Shown here in pieces: positions 35,794 to 45,083 of a stretch of 52,183 bases of DNA. The stretch lies in the NCBI GenBank assembly GCA_025352695.1, contig JANXSK010000028.1, positions 1 through 52,183 of the forward strand, in the 5' to 3' direction. This DNA is from Ferruginibacter sp. Lineage in GTDB: Bacteria > Bacteroidota > Bacteroidia > Chitinophagales > Chitinophagaceae. Each line of letters begins with the position of its first letter. The stretch's first letter is position 1. Both the position numbers and the translations under genes were made by a program. The notes beneath the pieces were generated by a model. That model worked only from the letters and a program-made list of their open reading frames with translations. It made no database searches and was not told the DNA's origin.

Positions 35794-36957
35794 ATGAACC
35801 CAATTACTAAGGCCATCCGCATACAAACTGAACGTACCAAAGAAATGGAACATTCATCCCCACTATTTTTAACAAGCAGTTTTTGTTACGACAATGCGGA
35901 GGAAATGAGGGCAGCTTTTGCAGATGAAACCGAAGCCAATATTTATACCCGTTTTAGCAACCCCAATGTTACAGAGTTTATAGATAAAATGGTAGCATTG
36001 GAAGGTGCCGAAGCAGGCTTTGCAACAGCATCTGGCATGAGTGCAGTATTTGCTTCGTTCATGACTTTTTTAAAAAGCGGGGATCATTTAATATCCTGTA
36101 ATGCAGTTTTTGGAAGTACGGTTACAGTGCTCAATAAATACCTGCCCAATTATGGCATACAAGTAACTTATGTACCGGCAGACAAGCCAGAAGTTTGGGA
36201 GGCCGCCATCAAGCCTAACACTAAAATGATTTACCTGGAAACACCCACAAATCCCGGCTTGGATATTATTGATCTTGCATTTGTAGGTGCACTTGCAAAA
36301 AAGCACAAATTACTTTTTAATGTAGATAACTGTTTTGCAACACCTGTTTGTCAAAACCCCATACAATTTGGTGCTGACTTAGTAGTTCATTCTGCCACCA
36401 AATGGCTCGATGGACAAGGCCGTGTATTGGGTGGTGTTGTGGTTGGTAAAAAAGAATTGATACACGAACTCTATTTATTTTGCCGAAGTACAGGGCCGGC
36501 TTTATCGCCGTTTAATGCATGGATATTAAGTAAAAGCCTTGAAACATTGGATGTACGCATGGAGCGGCACGCTGGCAATGCGTTGCAAATTGCTAAAGCG
36601 CTGGAAGGTCATGAAAAAATCAGTTGGCTAAAATATCCTTTTTTACCAAGTCATCCGCAATATGCGATTGCCATTCAACAAATGAAAAATGGTGGTGGCT
36701 TAATTTCTTTTGATTTAAAAGGTGGTTTGGAAAGTGGCCGTAACTTTTTAAATCAATTAAAAATGCTAAGTCTTACTGCTAACCTCGGCGATACACGAAG
36801 TATAGCATCACACCCGGCAAGTACAACACATGCCAAACTAAGCGAAGCAGATAGGCAGGCTGTAAGCATAACTCCTGGGCTTATTCGTATTTCGGTTGGC
36901 CTGGAACATATTGAGGATATTTTAGCAGATATATTGCAGGCGCTGGAGGCTTGTTAG
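35794..36957 (+). CDS. metZ: Trans-sulfuration family PLP enzyme, MetZ/MetB-like (O-succinyl- or O-acetylhomoserine sulfhydrylase)
   Basis: The protein has 387 residues, the length of MetB/MetC/MetZ enzymes. Motifs: YTRFSNPNVTEFIDKMVALEG (51-71), SGMSAVFASF, YLETPTNPGLDI, FNVDNCFATP (175-184) and the PLP lysine in SATKWLDGQGRVLGG (Lys203). The WLDGQGR form is typical of O-succinylhomoserine sulfhydrylases (MetZ), but gamma-synthase activity cannot be excluded by eye. As MetX here makes O-acetylhomoserine, the enzyme may use that substrate. It ends only 2 bp from the convergent gene at 36960 and has no visible terminator. It is related to, but clearly shorter than, MetY at 30666. Confidence 0.88.
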   Translation: MNPITKAIRIQTERTKEMEHSSPLFLTSSFCYDNAEEMRAAFADETEANIYTRFSNPNVTEFIDKMVALEGAEAGFATASGMSAVFASFMTFLKSGDHLISCNAVFGSTVTVLNKYLPNYGIQVTYVPADKPEVWEAAIKPNTKMIYLETPTNPGLDIIDLAFVGALAKKHKLLFNVDNCFATPVCQNPIQFGADLVVHSATKWLDGQGRVLGGVVVGKKELIHELYLFCRSTGPALSPFNAWILSKSLETLDVRMERHAGNALQIAKALEGHEKISWLKYPFLPSHPQYAIAIQQMKNGGGLISFDLKGGLESGRNFLNQLKMLSLTANLGDTRSIASHPASTTHAKLSEADRQAVSITPGLIRISVGLEHIEDILADILQALEAC

Positions 36958-36959
36958 GT

Positions 36960-37526
36960 TTAGGATTGTTGTCTTTTTCTTTTGTGGTGTGCATTTAATA
37001 GTTTTAAATAGTGCTTACTTGATGTCAAAAAAGTTGCAGCATCTTGTTCTTTTGTATCCTCCTGTTTTTTGTCGCTAAGGGTTGCTTTTATTAGTTTTTC
37101 TTTTTCAAAATAATAACCTCCTTTAAAAACGTTCTCCAATTTTGAGTAATCGAAACTTTGAGTGTGCTCATTAAATCTATAATAGTTTCCAGTAGAATAA
37201 ATAAAAATGAGTTTGCCATTATTCAGGTAATATTCATTTTCAATAACCTTGTTTGAAAGTCTAATCCATTCAATAATTTTTTTCAAACTGGCATCTTTGT
37301 AGTGTGCTGTTAAACTTCCTCTATTATCATTATTTTGGCCTAAAAAATCTTCACTTTTATTAATAGTTACAATCTTATAATTTTTGTAAGCATTAATTTC
37401 TTTGCATACTTTTTTAATTTTAAAAAGTGCATAGTTTTTGTTTTTCTTGTCTTGTGCATTAATCGTATTTAAACTAGTGAAAGCAAAAACTATTAATGTT
37501 ATAAAAGGGTATATTCTGATTATAAT
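36960..37526 (-). CDS. Hypothetical secreted protein without a standard start codon
   Basis: I do not recognise the family. The minus-strand frame is open from the stop codon at 37539-37541 down to 36960. It encodes a clear signal peptide (IYPFITLIVFAFTSLNTINAQ) followed by a lysine- and asparagine-rich mature part with SNKVIENEYYLNNGKLIFIYS, YYRFNE and YYFEKEKLI. No ATG, GTG or TTG precedes the signal peptide; the first usual start is TTG 37286, which would drop the whole signal and about 80 residues. ATT 37526 is the most likely start if a rare initiator is used. Otherwise the gene has lost its start and is a recent pseudogene. It is convergent with the metZ-like gene. Confidence 0.6.
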   Translation of the reverse strand: MIIRIYPFITLIVFAFTSLNTINAQDKKNKNYALFKIKKVCKEINAYKNYKIVTINKSEDFLGQNNDNRGSLTAHYKDASLKKIIEWIRLSNKVIENEYYLNNGKLIFIYSTGNYYRFNEHTQSFDYSKLENVFKGGYYFEKEKLIKATLSDKKQEDTKEQDAATFLTSSKHYLKLLNAHHKRKRQQS

Positions 37527-37659
37527 TTTATCCTGTAACTATGGTTGAAACTAGGCAACTCATTACCCAATAAATTCTTGAATATGCAGCACTTCGCATC
37601 AAGATAACGCGGCCAACAAGTTTACAAAAGTCAACCATCAAAAAATCAATCATCCGACA

Positions 37660-39123
37660 TCAAAATAAATCTGAACCTTCCGGTCCAGGCGTACCAGATG
37701 CATAGTTAGGAAAATGAACAGGCGTGTCAGCTTCCCATGCTTTAAGTACTGGCATAATTACATCCCAGGCGGCTTCCACTTGGTCGGCACGCATAAACAA
37801 CGTAGTGTCTCCCTGCATTACATCTAAAAGCAACGTTTCATACGCTTCTGGTGTGCCCGTTTTGTAACTTTCATCGTAATCAAATAACATATCTACCGGA
37901 TTTAATAACATTTGCAGTCCGGGCCGCTTTGCCTGAAAACTTAACGTGATTGTCATCCTTGGCTGTATGTTCAACGTAATAGAATTGGGTTGCCAGTTAC
38001 CTGTTGCTTCAGCAGGAAAAGATTGGTGCGGTACAGGTTTAAAACGAATGGTAATGTAACTGCGGGATTCGTTCATTCTTTTACCACTGCGTACATAAAA
38101 CGGAACACCCTGCCAGCGCCAGTTATCAATAAATAATTTCATGGCTGCAAAGGTTTCTGTTTTGGAGTTGGAGTCTACCCCTGGTTCATCTCTATAAGAT
38201 TTAACTTTTTTTCCTTCAATCCAGCCCTTATCGTACTGGCCCCTTATGGCATATTTAAATACCTCCTGTTGCTCAATTTCCCTGATGGCGTGCAACACAT
38301 CTGTTTTGCGGTTTCTTATTTCATCTGCATCAAAACTTACCGGCGGTTCCATGGCAATTAAACACAACAATTGCAGCAGGTGGTTTTGTATCATATCCCT
38401 TAATGCACCAGCATGATCAAAATATCCGCCACGATTTTCAACACCCAATTGTTCTGCAACAGTTATTTGAATGTGGTCGATGTAATTGCGGTTCCAGATA
38501 GGTTCAAATAACGCATTGGCAAAACGAAATGCCAAAATATTTTGTACCGTTTCTTTACCTAAAAAATGATCAATGCGGTATATCTGCGATTCATCAAAAG
38601 TGTGGCAGAGAATTTTATTTAAATGGCGTGCACTTTCAAGATCTTGCCCAAACGGTTTCTCTGCTACAATGCGGCTGAGTGTTTTGTCTTTTGCTAAACC
38701 TACTGAGCCAATATTGGTAACGATGGTTTCAATAAAAGAGGGCGAAACGGCCATATAAAAAATACGGTTGCTTACACCACCCCATTTTTTTTCTGTTTGG
38801 TTAATTAATTTTGTAATGTAGATATAGGTAGATGCTGCTTTAAAATCAGCCTTTTTATAAACAAGACATTGCTCAAAAGCTACCCAATCTTTTTTCTTTG
38901 CTTTTCCGCTGCGGCTAAATTTATCAATTCCTGCATGCACATGTTCCTGAAATTGAATATTGGTTATATTTTTTATATCCATGCCTACCACCATGAAATT
39001 TTCAGGTAGCCATTTATCTAAATACAAATTGTAAATGGCAGGCAATAATTTACGCCAGGCTAAATCGCCACCGGCACCAAAAATTACGATGATGGTTTGT
39101 GTAGGTTTTGCTGTTGTATCCAT
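37660..39123 (-). CDS. zwf: Glucose-6-phosphate 1-dehydrogenase
   Basis: The first enzyme of the oxidative pentose phosphate pathway; it oxidises glucose 6-phosphate with NADP+. It has 487 residues, normal for bacterial G6PDH. The nucleotide-binding motif is [20 protein letters not shown] (15-34), where the commoner form is GxxGDLAKRKL. EKPFG is at 155-159, and the substrate site RIDHFLGKE at 183-191 contains His186. The catalytic base is probably His248 in [12 protein letters not shown]. The C-terminal half ([21 protein letters not shown] equivalents) is complete. No gluconolactonase or 6-phosphogluconate dehydrogenase gene is visible next to it. Confidence 0.96.
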   Translation of the reverse strand: MDTTAKPTQTIIVIFGAGGDLAWRKLLPAIYNLYLDKWLPENFMVVGMDIKNITNIQFQEHVHAGIDKFSRSGKAKKKDWVAFEQCLVYKKADFKAASTYIYITKLINQTEKKWGGVSNRIFYMAVSPSFIETIVTNIGSVGLAKDKTLSRIVAEKPFGQDLESARHLNKILCHTFDESQIYRIDHFLGKETVQNILAFRFANALFEPIWNRNYIDHIQITVAEQLGVENRGGYFDHAGALRDMIQNHLLQLLCLIAMEPPVSFDADEIRNRKTDVLHAIREIEQQEVFKYAIRGQYDKGWIEGKKVKSYRDEPGVDSNSKTETFAAMKLFIDNWRWQGVPFYVRSGKRMNESRSYITIRFKPVPHQSFPAEATGNWQPNSITLNIQPRMTITLSFQAKRPGLQMLLNPVDMLFDYDESYKTGTPEAYETLLLDVMQGDTTLFMRADQVEAAWDVIMPVLKAWEADTPVHFPNYASGTPGPEGSDLF

Positions 39124-39160
39124 ATTTCTATTTTAAAATATCAATGTATAAAGGTAAGGG

Positions 39161-39200
39161 AGAAAGCAGAAGGCAAAAAGCAGAAGGCAGAAGGCAAAAG
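39161..39200. repeat. Short imperfect tandem repeat AGCAGAAGGCAAA
   Basis: Purine-rich units AGCAGAAGGCAAAA, AGCAGAAGGC and AGAAGGCAAAAG follow each other upstream of zwf. It looks like replication slippage in a spacer; no function is suggested. Confidence 0.65.
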
Positions 39201-39269
39201 AGTTAGAATAAAAAACTTTTGAAAAGCGAACTGCGGCAAGTCCAGGACCTTAAGTCTTAAGCTTTCCGC

Positions 39270-40280
39270 CTATAAAGCCAACAAGCTACAACCCCTCATA
39301 TCCGAGTTATCCAACCGGCCCAATATTTCAAAACTTTCATCGGGATATAATTTGCCAACATCATCTGTTGCAATAAAACTGCAGCTGTATAAATTGGCAA
39401 AGTCTATCACATTTACTGCACCACTTACGATGTTGCTATAACTAGATAATTGTACCGATAACGGATCATCGTCTTCTCTTATCAAAACTTTCATCCAGGG
39501 CGGACAATTAAAAATACCATCACCTTTTGAATAGCCCTGGCTAAGTAATTCTGTCATGCCATATTCTGAATGAATTTTATTTACTTTAAAATTGTTGCAT
39601 AAAATTTCATGCACTTCCTGTCTCGTTAATTCTTCTCTGCGGCCCTTCATACCACCGGTTTCCATAATAGTAGTGTATTGTAAAGGCATCGGAAATTGTT
39701 CTGCAAAATCAAGCAGGGCAAACGTTACACCGATCAATAAAGTTTTTTGTTGTTGCTTTTCCAACTGCACTATGGTATCGTGTAATTTTTGCAGGTTATT
39801 CAAATAAAAACCACTTTTTGCATGACCGCTTTGTTCAATCAGTTTATCGGCCATCATTACCAGCGAAGAATTATTTCTTTCCAAATAAGAAGGTAGTATA
39901 GCAATGATGCACCAATCTGCAGGATTACCATAAAAAAGCCTAAAAGCAGCAGAAAAACTTTGCTCATACAAAGCAATCTCTTTTACCAGGTGTTTACTGT
40001 TGATGGTTTGGGTGGTGCCACTACTTTCAAAAATAGCTGCGGCTTCAAATTGTGTTGTGGTAACAATATGCGTCTTAAAAAAAGCAATTGGCAAAAATGG
40101 AATCTTGTTAACTGCATTTATTTTTAAGGGATCAATGTACAACACGTTGCAAAATCGATTGTAAACGGCGTTTTGGCTATATTGAAAATTAAAAACAGCC
40201 AGGGCTGTTTCTGTAAAATTTTGTGGAGTAACAGACAGTAAATTATGTAATGGAGTTATATTTTTAACGGAACTATTCAA
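39270..40280 (-). CDS. LuxE-like acyl-protein synthetase / acyl-activating enzyme
   Basis: The protein has 336 residues. It resembles the LuxE/acyl-protein synthetase group, which shares the adenylate-forming (ANL) fold: a P-loop-like IFESSGTTQT (83-92), METGGMKGRREE (206-217), and SEYGMTELLSQGY (238-250), the counterpart of the ANL YGxTE motif. LuxE loads fatty acids for luciferase, but no lux genes are nearby, so the acyl acceptor is unknown. An in-frame stop lies directly upstream and the only good start is TTG 40280. It is divergent from the lipoprotein gene at 40316, 35 bp away. Confidence 0.8.
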   Translation of the reverse strand: MNSSVKNITPLHNLLSVTPQNFTETALAVFNFQYSQNAVYNRFCNVLYIDPLKINAVNKIPFLPIAFFKTHIVTTTQFEAAAIFESSGTTQTINSKHLVKEIALYEQSFSAAFRLFYGNPADWCIIAILPSYLERNNSSLVMMADKLIEQSGHAKSGFYLNNLQKLHDTIVQLEKQQQKTLLIGVTFALLDFAEQFPMPLQYTTIMETGGMKGRREELTRQEVHEILCNNFKVNKIHSEYGMTELLSQGYSKGDGIFNCPPWMKVLIREDDDPLSVQLSSYSNIVSGAVNVIDFANLYSCSFIATDDVGKLYPDESFEILGRLDNSDMRGCSLLAL

Positions 40281-40315
40281 TTTCTATCATTAAATTTGAC
40301 ATATAATATACAAAG

Positions 40316-40759
40316 ATGCGCAACACTATTTTAATTACCCTGGTTAGTTTGATTATTTTTAGTTGTAAAAAGGATACTTATTCCACTACACCGCAATTAA
40401 CATACAAATCCGTTAATACTACCCACTTATTTCCCAATCAGGTAATAAAATTTAATTTGACGGTTACAGATGCGGAAGGAGATATTATTGATACTATGTA
40501 TGTGCAAAAAGTAAGTCTAAACTGCCCTGCCAGTAATTTTTCCGAAAGAGTTGCTCTCCCTAAATTTCCTACCAATAAAAATATTAAAACTGATATTCTG
40601 GTATCTTATTCCAACGGCATAAATAACCCGGGCTACACAACAATTGCCTCCCGTTGCACTTATGATGATAGCTGCTATTTTCGTTTTATGATAAAAGACA
40701 AAGCGAATCATAAAAGCGATACTGTTAGGTCTGAAACTATTGTTGTTGTAGCCAACTAA
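40316..40759 (+). CDS. Hypothetical lipoprotein
   Basis: The protein has 147 residues and a lipoprotein signal peptide with lipobox IFSC (Cys17) followed by KKD, as usual for Bacteroidota outer membrane or surface lipoproteins. The mature part looks like one beta-sandwich: VIKFNLTVTDAEGDIIDTMY, a strand pair with three cysteines (NCPAS, RCTYDDSCYFRF), and RSETIVVVAN at the end. It resembles a small Ig-like or cadherin-like repeat, but no family name can be given. It is divergent from the LuxE-like gene. Confidence 0.72.
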   Translation: MRNTILITLVSLIIFSCKKDTYSTTPQLTYKSVNTTHLFPNQVIKFNLTVTDAEGDIIDTMYVQKVSLNCPASNFSERVALPKFPTNKNIKTDILVSYSNGINNPGYTTIASRCTYDDSCYFRFMIKDKANHKSDTVRSETIVVVAN

Positions 40760-40968
40760 ACCTGCATTTACACGTACTTTTCTGTTGTTAATTTCGTAAT
40801 TATATTTTGCAATAAAGGATTGTAATGTTGTACAATTTATTATTTTAAAAATTGTTTATTTACTCTATCTCAAAATTGTTGAATGTTCTCCATTTATCTC
40901 AAAGCAGATGTAGATCTAGTTTGTAGGCACTATGCCAAGTATTTAGTTAATTTGTAAAAATTATTTTA

Positions 40969-42093
40969 ATGGCAAAAGCAATCGTAAAAGCAAAATCAAA
41001 AGCAGCAAAAAGTATTTTAACGGAGCAATCCTATACATTTCTGAAAAACTATATCAACAATCCATCTCCCACAGGGTTTGAGAGCAGCGGTCAAAAGATG
41101 TGGCTAGAGTACGTGAAGCCTTATACCGATACCTTTTTTACAGATCCTTATGGCACAGCGGTAGGCGTTATTAACCCGACAGCTCCATTTAAAGTAGTGA
41201 TTGAAGCACACGCAGATGAAATAAGCTGGTTTGTAAATTATATTTCTCCCGAAGGATTTATTTACCTCAAACGCAACGGAGGTGTAGATCACCAGATTGC
41301 ACCTTCTATGAGGGTATTGGTTCATGGAAAAAAAGGCATTGTAAAAGCAGTATTTGGATGGCCGGCCATTCACACCAGAATGGCGAGTGCTGATAGCAAA
41401 GAACCGCAACCTAAAGTAGATAATTTATTTTTAGATTGTGGTGCCCGTACCAAAAAAGAAGTGGAAGACCTTGGTATTCATATTGGCGCTGTAGCCACCT
41501 ACGAAGCAGGATACGAAGAGCTAGCCTACGATTCTATAATTGGCCGTGCATTTGATAACCGTGTGGGTGGTTTTATGATTGCTGAAGTTGCCAGGTTATT
41601 GCAACAAAATAAAAAGAAATTACCTTTTGGCCTCTACATTGTAAATGCGGTGCAGGAAGAGATTGGCCTACGCGGCGCAGAAATGATTGCCCGCAGAATC
41701 AAGCCAAACATAGCCATCATTACCGATGTAACGCATGACACTTCCACACCCATGATAAGCAAAATTATACAGGGCGATACGGTTTGTGGCAAAGGCCCTA
41801 GCTTAACTTTTGGTCCTGCGGTACACAACAAATTACTGGATGTGGTGCAGGCTGTAGCTGCTAAAAATAAAATACCTGTTCAATTACACACCGTAAGCAG
41901 AAGCACTGGCACCGATACCGATGCATTTGCCTATGCCAACGAAGGTTGCCCAAGTGTGTTGATCTCTATGCCACTTCGCTACATGCACACCACCGTTGAA
42001 ATGATACACAAAAGTGATGTCGAAAATACCATTAAACTGATTTATGAAACGGTGCTGACATTAACGCCTAAAACTAATTTGAGTTATTTTTAA
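40969..42093 (+). CDS. M42-family metalloaminopeptidase
   Basis: The protein has 374 residues and no signal peptide. M42 enzymes are cytosolic, di-metal, large oligomeric aminopeptidases (glutamyl aminopeptidase/endoglucanase-M-like). The metal ligands are visible: His81 in IEAHADEISW, Asp196 in GRAFDNRVGG, the Glu pair 230-231 in VNAVQEEIGLRGAEM, Asp253 in ITDVTHDT and His340 in LRYMHTTVE. The N-terminal extension (MAKAIVKAKSKAAKS) is Lys/Ala-rich and not part of the fold; TEQSYTFLKNYINNPSPTG begins the conserved part. It probably helps in recycling peptides. A decayed transposase lies immediately downstream. Confidence 0.92.
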   Translation: MAKAIVKAKSKAAKSILTEQSYTFLKNYINNPSPTGFESSGQKMWLEYVKPYTDTFFTDPYGTAVGVINPTAPFKVVIEAHADEISWFVNYISPEGFIYLKRNGGVDHQIAPSMRVLVHGKKGIVKAVFGWPAIHTRMASADSKEPQPKVDNLFLDCGARTKKEVEDLGIHIGAVATYEAGYEELAYDSIIGRAFDNRVGGFMIAEVARLLQQNKKKLPFGLYIVNAVQEEIGLRGAEMIARRIKPNIAIITDVTHDTSTPMISKIIQGDTVCGKGPSLTFGPAVHNKLLDVVQAVAAKNKIPVQLHTVSRSTGTDTDAFAYANEGCPSVLISMPLRYMHTTVEMIHKSDVENTIKLIYETVLTLTPKTNLSYF

Positions 42094-42207
42094 AGAGCGT
42101 TTGTTAGTTTATTTTTAACGCCAAAAAATATAGTCCGGGCAAAGAAGCTTTGTGGTAAGTTGTTGAATTTTCTCGTACTGAAATAGGTTGTCTACAAATC
42201 AACCAAA

Positions 42208-42387
42208 ATGAACATCAGAAAACAAGCTATTAGGGAGTTTTTAACCCAAGGTATTGGGTACAGAAAATTAGTAACTAAGTGCGGCATAAGCAATATAACT
42301 ATTTGTAAGTGAGTGCAAATACTCCAGGGCATCCGCAACATTTTCTTATCATTAAGGTCGACGATTATGTCCAAAGGATCACTGTGA
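42208..42387 (+). pseudogene. Decayed IS3-type transposase OrfA fragment
   Basis: Starting at ATG 42208 the frame reads MNIRKQAIREFLTQGIGYRK, then LVTKCGISNITICK, and then TGA at 42310-42312. It continues as VQILQGIRN up to a second stop at 42385. This is the helix-turn-helix start of IS3-like OrfA proteins, in which the residue at the TGA is normally Trp (KWV); TGG to TGA is a one-base change. No OrfB remains, and the terminal repeats were not recognised. It accounts for part of the 415-bp gap 42094-42508; the rest shows nothing clear. Confidence 0.65.
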
Positions 42388-42508
42388 GAGCATTGTTTGG
42401 AATAAATATGCCATAAGCTTTAAATTAACAAAATGATAATATATAGTAAAGCTATCAACTATAATAATCTGGTGATATTTATTTGGGAGGCGTAAATTTT
42501 TTTGTGTT

Positions 42509-45001
42509 TCAAAACCTACCTACAATTTTAAAATTTACCAATCTTGGCGTTAACTTGTTGGGGATACTGTACACGGTATTGGAGAAATCTTTTATCAACT
42601 GATAACTGATGGTATTAGCCCGGTCAATTAAATTAAATACTTCAAAACTGGCCCAGATATTTTCGAAGTCTTTAAACGGGCTATGGCTCCTGCGTTTATT
42701 TTTTTCGCTTAACAGTAGGGCGCTAAAACCAATATCAACCCTTAAATATGGATCAATGATCAGGGCATTGCGGTAGCGGGTACTATTGGGAATATTGTAA
42801 GGCATGTTACTGCCATAAATCATATTTAAATGAACTTTAAAATTTTTATTTGTAGATAAATAATCCTGTAAAAATAATCCTACTGTAATGAGCCTGTCAG
42901 TGGGACGCCTTACCCAGCCTACATCCTGGCGCATACTGTCAACAGGTATTTGGTCAGGTGTTTTTGAGGTGATGGTTTCTCCTGCAGCATTTAAATAATT
43001 GTAATAATGATCATCGTTAATATTTTCTTTGGTCCGCATCAACCCAATACTTAACCAGCTTTCTGCATCTTTTACCAACTCTCCATACAACCTTGTTTCT
43101 ATTCCATAGGCATAAGCTTTGGCATTGTTTTTTCCTGCGTAGCGGATACGGACATTGTCAATATCATACGAAATTACATCCCATAGATTTTTATAGTATG
43201 CTTCTGTGGTAATGCGAAATGGCCGATCGCCTGAGATGAAATTGTAATCCATGCCGGCCACTACCTGGTAACTTTTTTGTGATTTTACGGCGGTATTCAG
43301 GGTGCCGTCATACCTTCTTAATTCACGGTAAAAAGGTAATTGGTCGTAAATGCCGGCAGCAAGTTTAAACACCATATCTTTTTTCCAGTTGGGTTTAATG
43401 CTAACCTGTGCCCGTGGACTTATCAAAAATTCTTTGTTAAGTGAATTGTAATTGTAGCGCAAACCACCTTGCACCGAAATGGATCTTTTGCTGTTTGCAA
43501 AATTGATATTGTCCTGTATGTATCCGCTGTATTTTTGTATGGAAAGGTTTGCCGAACTATTTAAAAACGAACTAAGATTATTGGTGTTTACAGGTAGGGA
43601 ATAACCGGCACTGTCCTGGTATTCCCATTCGTACAATCGGTCGTTTATTTTAGTTTGTTCAATACTATTACCAAACTGTACAAAATGTTTGCCTTTATCA
43701 ATACTGCCTTTTAGTGCTGCATTCCATACAACTATATCTAATTTATTTCGGCCATAATTTTGGTAAAATCCTGCACCCAATGGATTTACAATTTGTCCGT
43801 AGGTACTGCTGGTATTGTCAAAGTCTCTATCACCAAACAAATAGGTGCTGCCGATATCAAAATTTTCATTTTCTTTATTTTCAAAACGACTCAGCATCCA
43901 TTTTAGCTGTGTTTTTTTATTGGGCTGGTTAAGTGCGCTGATGCCTATCAGGCTTGTATTGTAACCATCTTTTTCTTGACCTTCAAAAAATATATCTAGA
44001 CCAAGATTAGCAGTAAAAAGCGGAGAAAAGACGGAGGTTGTTTTTTGTGCTGATCGTGGTATCAATGTAAATTTGGTAGCAGAGAAATTACCCAACATTT
44101 CCAGTTGCCATTTTTCATTAATCTTATAAGTTACATATCCTTGCACATCAGTAGAGGAGGGAATATAAGAACCTTGCGTTTGCTGGCTGCCTAATAAATT
44201 CCGGTTACTTTTATTGCGTACACCAATCAAATAAGTTACCCTTTCTTTTTTTGCAGATCCTTCAAGATGCATGCCCTGTTCTAATAAACTTATGTAGGCT
44301 GAACCGCCAAATTTTTTGGGTTTTTTATATTGAATATCCAGTACGCTACTCATTTTATCTCCATACTTTGCCTGAAAACCTCCGTTGTAAAAATTTACAT
44401 TTCTAGCAAGTTCCGGATTTATAAAACTGAGGCCTTCCTGTTGGCCGCTTCGCACCAGGTAGGGACGAAAAATTTCAAAATCATTGATGTAGATCAGGTT
44501 CTCATCATAGTTGCCGCCACGCACATTGTATTGAGAGGTTAATTCATTGTTACTGCCTACAAGTATTTTTATCAACCCTTCAATACCACCTGTAGTACTA
44601 GGCAAAACGAGGGCATTTTTGGGATTTATTTTAGTAAGTCCTAGTTCTTTTCTTTCCCTTTCATTGGTTATTACAACTGTTTGCAGCGTTTTATTATCTT
44701 TTTGTAAACGAACGGTAATTTTCTCTTCTTCCTGATCACTTAAATAAAAATTTTTCTGCATATCTGCAAAACCTGAATGAGAAAAAATAAGTGCTGTCGA
44801 TTTTGCTGCGGTTACTTGTAAACGAAAAAATCCACTATCATTGGCAACAATGCCCGTTGTTTTACCGAGTATAATAATAGAAACTTTTGCCAGTGGGTTT
44901 TCGTTTTCATCAATTACATGACCGCTTACATAAGCAATTTTTTTTTGGGCTGAGGCAGTTAAAAAAAACAAGGATAACACAACGGTTATAAATACTCTCA
45001 T
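42509..45001 (-). CDS. TonB-dependent receptor with carboxypeptidase-like regulatory domain
   Basis: The protein has 830 residues and a signal peptide ending FLTASAQ. A carboxypeptidase D-like regulatory domain spans about 22-105 (VSGHVIDENENPLAKVSIII). It is followed by TVVITNERERKELGLTKIN, in place of a SusC-type TonB box, and a plug domain (about 130-225: GGIEGLIKILVGSNNE, YNVRGGNYDENLIYINDF). A 22-strand-type beta-barrel follows and ends VNFKIVGRF. It lacks the SusC signature LKDASA..GANG and has no susD partner, so it is an ordinary TonB receptor of unknown ligand (metal, vitamin or peptide). It is divergent from the lipoprotein gene at 45084. Confidence 0.92.
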   Translation of the reverse strand: MRVFITVVLSLFFLTASAQKKIAYVSGHVIDENENPLAKVSIIILGKTTGIVANDSGFFRLQVTAAKSTALIFSHSGFADMQKNFYLSDQEEEKITVRLQKDNKTLQTVVITNERERKELGLTKINPKNALVLPSTTGGIEGLIKILVGSNNELTSQYNVRGGNYDENLIYINDFEIFRPYLVRSGQQEGLSFINPELARNVNFYNGGFQAKYGDKMSSVLDIQYKKPKKFGGSAYISLLEQGMHLEGSAKKERVTYLIGVRNKSNRNLLGSQQTQGSYIPSSTDVQGYVTYKINEKWQLEMLGNFSATKFTLIPRSAQKTTSVFSPLFTANLGLDIFFEGQEKDGYNTSLIGISALNQPNKKTQLKWMLSRFENKENENFDIGSTYLFGDRDFDNTSSTYGQIVNPLGAGFYQNYGRNKLDIVVWNAALKGSIDKGKHFVQFGNSIEQTKINDRLYEWEYQDSAGYSLPVNTNNLSSFLNSSANLSIQKYSGYIQDNINFANSKRSISVQGGLRYNYNSLNKEFLISPRAQVSIKPNWKKDMVFKLAAGIYDQLPFYRELRRYDGTLNTAVKSQKSYQVVAGMDYNFISGDRPFRITTEAYYKNLWDVISYDIDNVRIRYAGKNNAKAYAYGIETRLYGELVKDAESWLSIGLMRTKENINDDHYYNYLNAAGETITSKTPDQIPVDSMRQDVGWVRRPTDRLITVGLFLQDYLSTNKNFKVHLNMIYGSNMPYNIPNSTRYRNALIIDPYLRVDIGFSALLLSEKNKRRSHSPFKDFENIWASFEVFNLIDRANTISYQLIKDFSNTVYSIPNKLTPRLVNFKIVGRF

Positions 45002-45064
45002 TGCATGAAGATAAATATTTTATGTTTTACTAAAGCTGCTTCAAAAAAATTGATTGATTCTCTT

Positions 45065-45072
45065 TATTTTTG
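45065..45072 (+). promoter_or_regulatory. -7 promoter element (TATTTTTG)
   Basis: This exact TAnnTTTG match is 12 bp before TTG 45084. If it is real, translation cannot begin at the earlier in-frame TTG 45054, which supports the start chosen for the next gene. Confidence 0.4.
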
Positions 45073-45083
45073 ATAAAAAAAGA

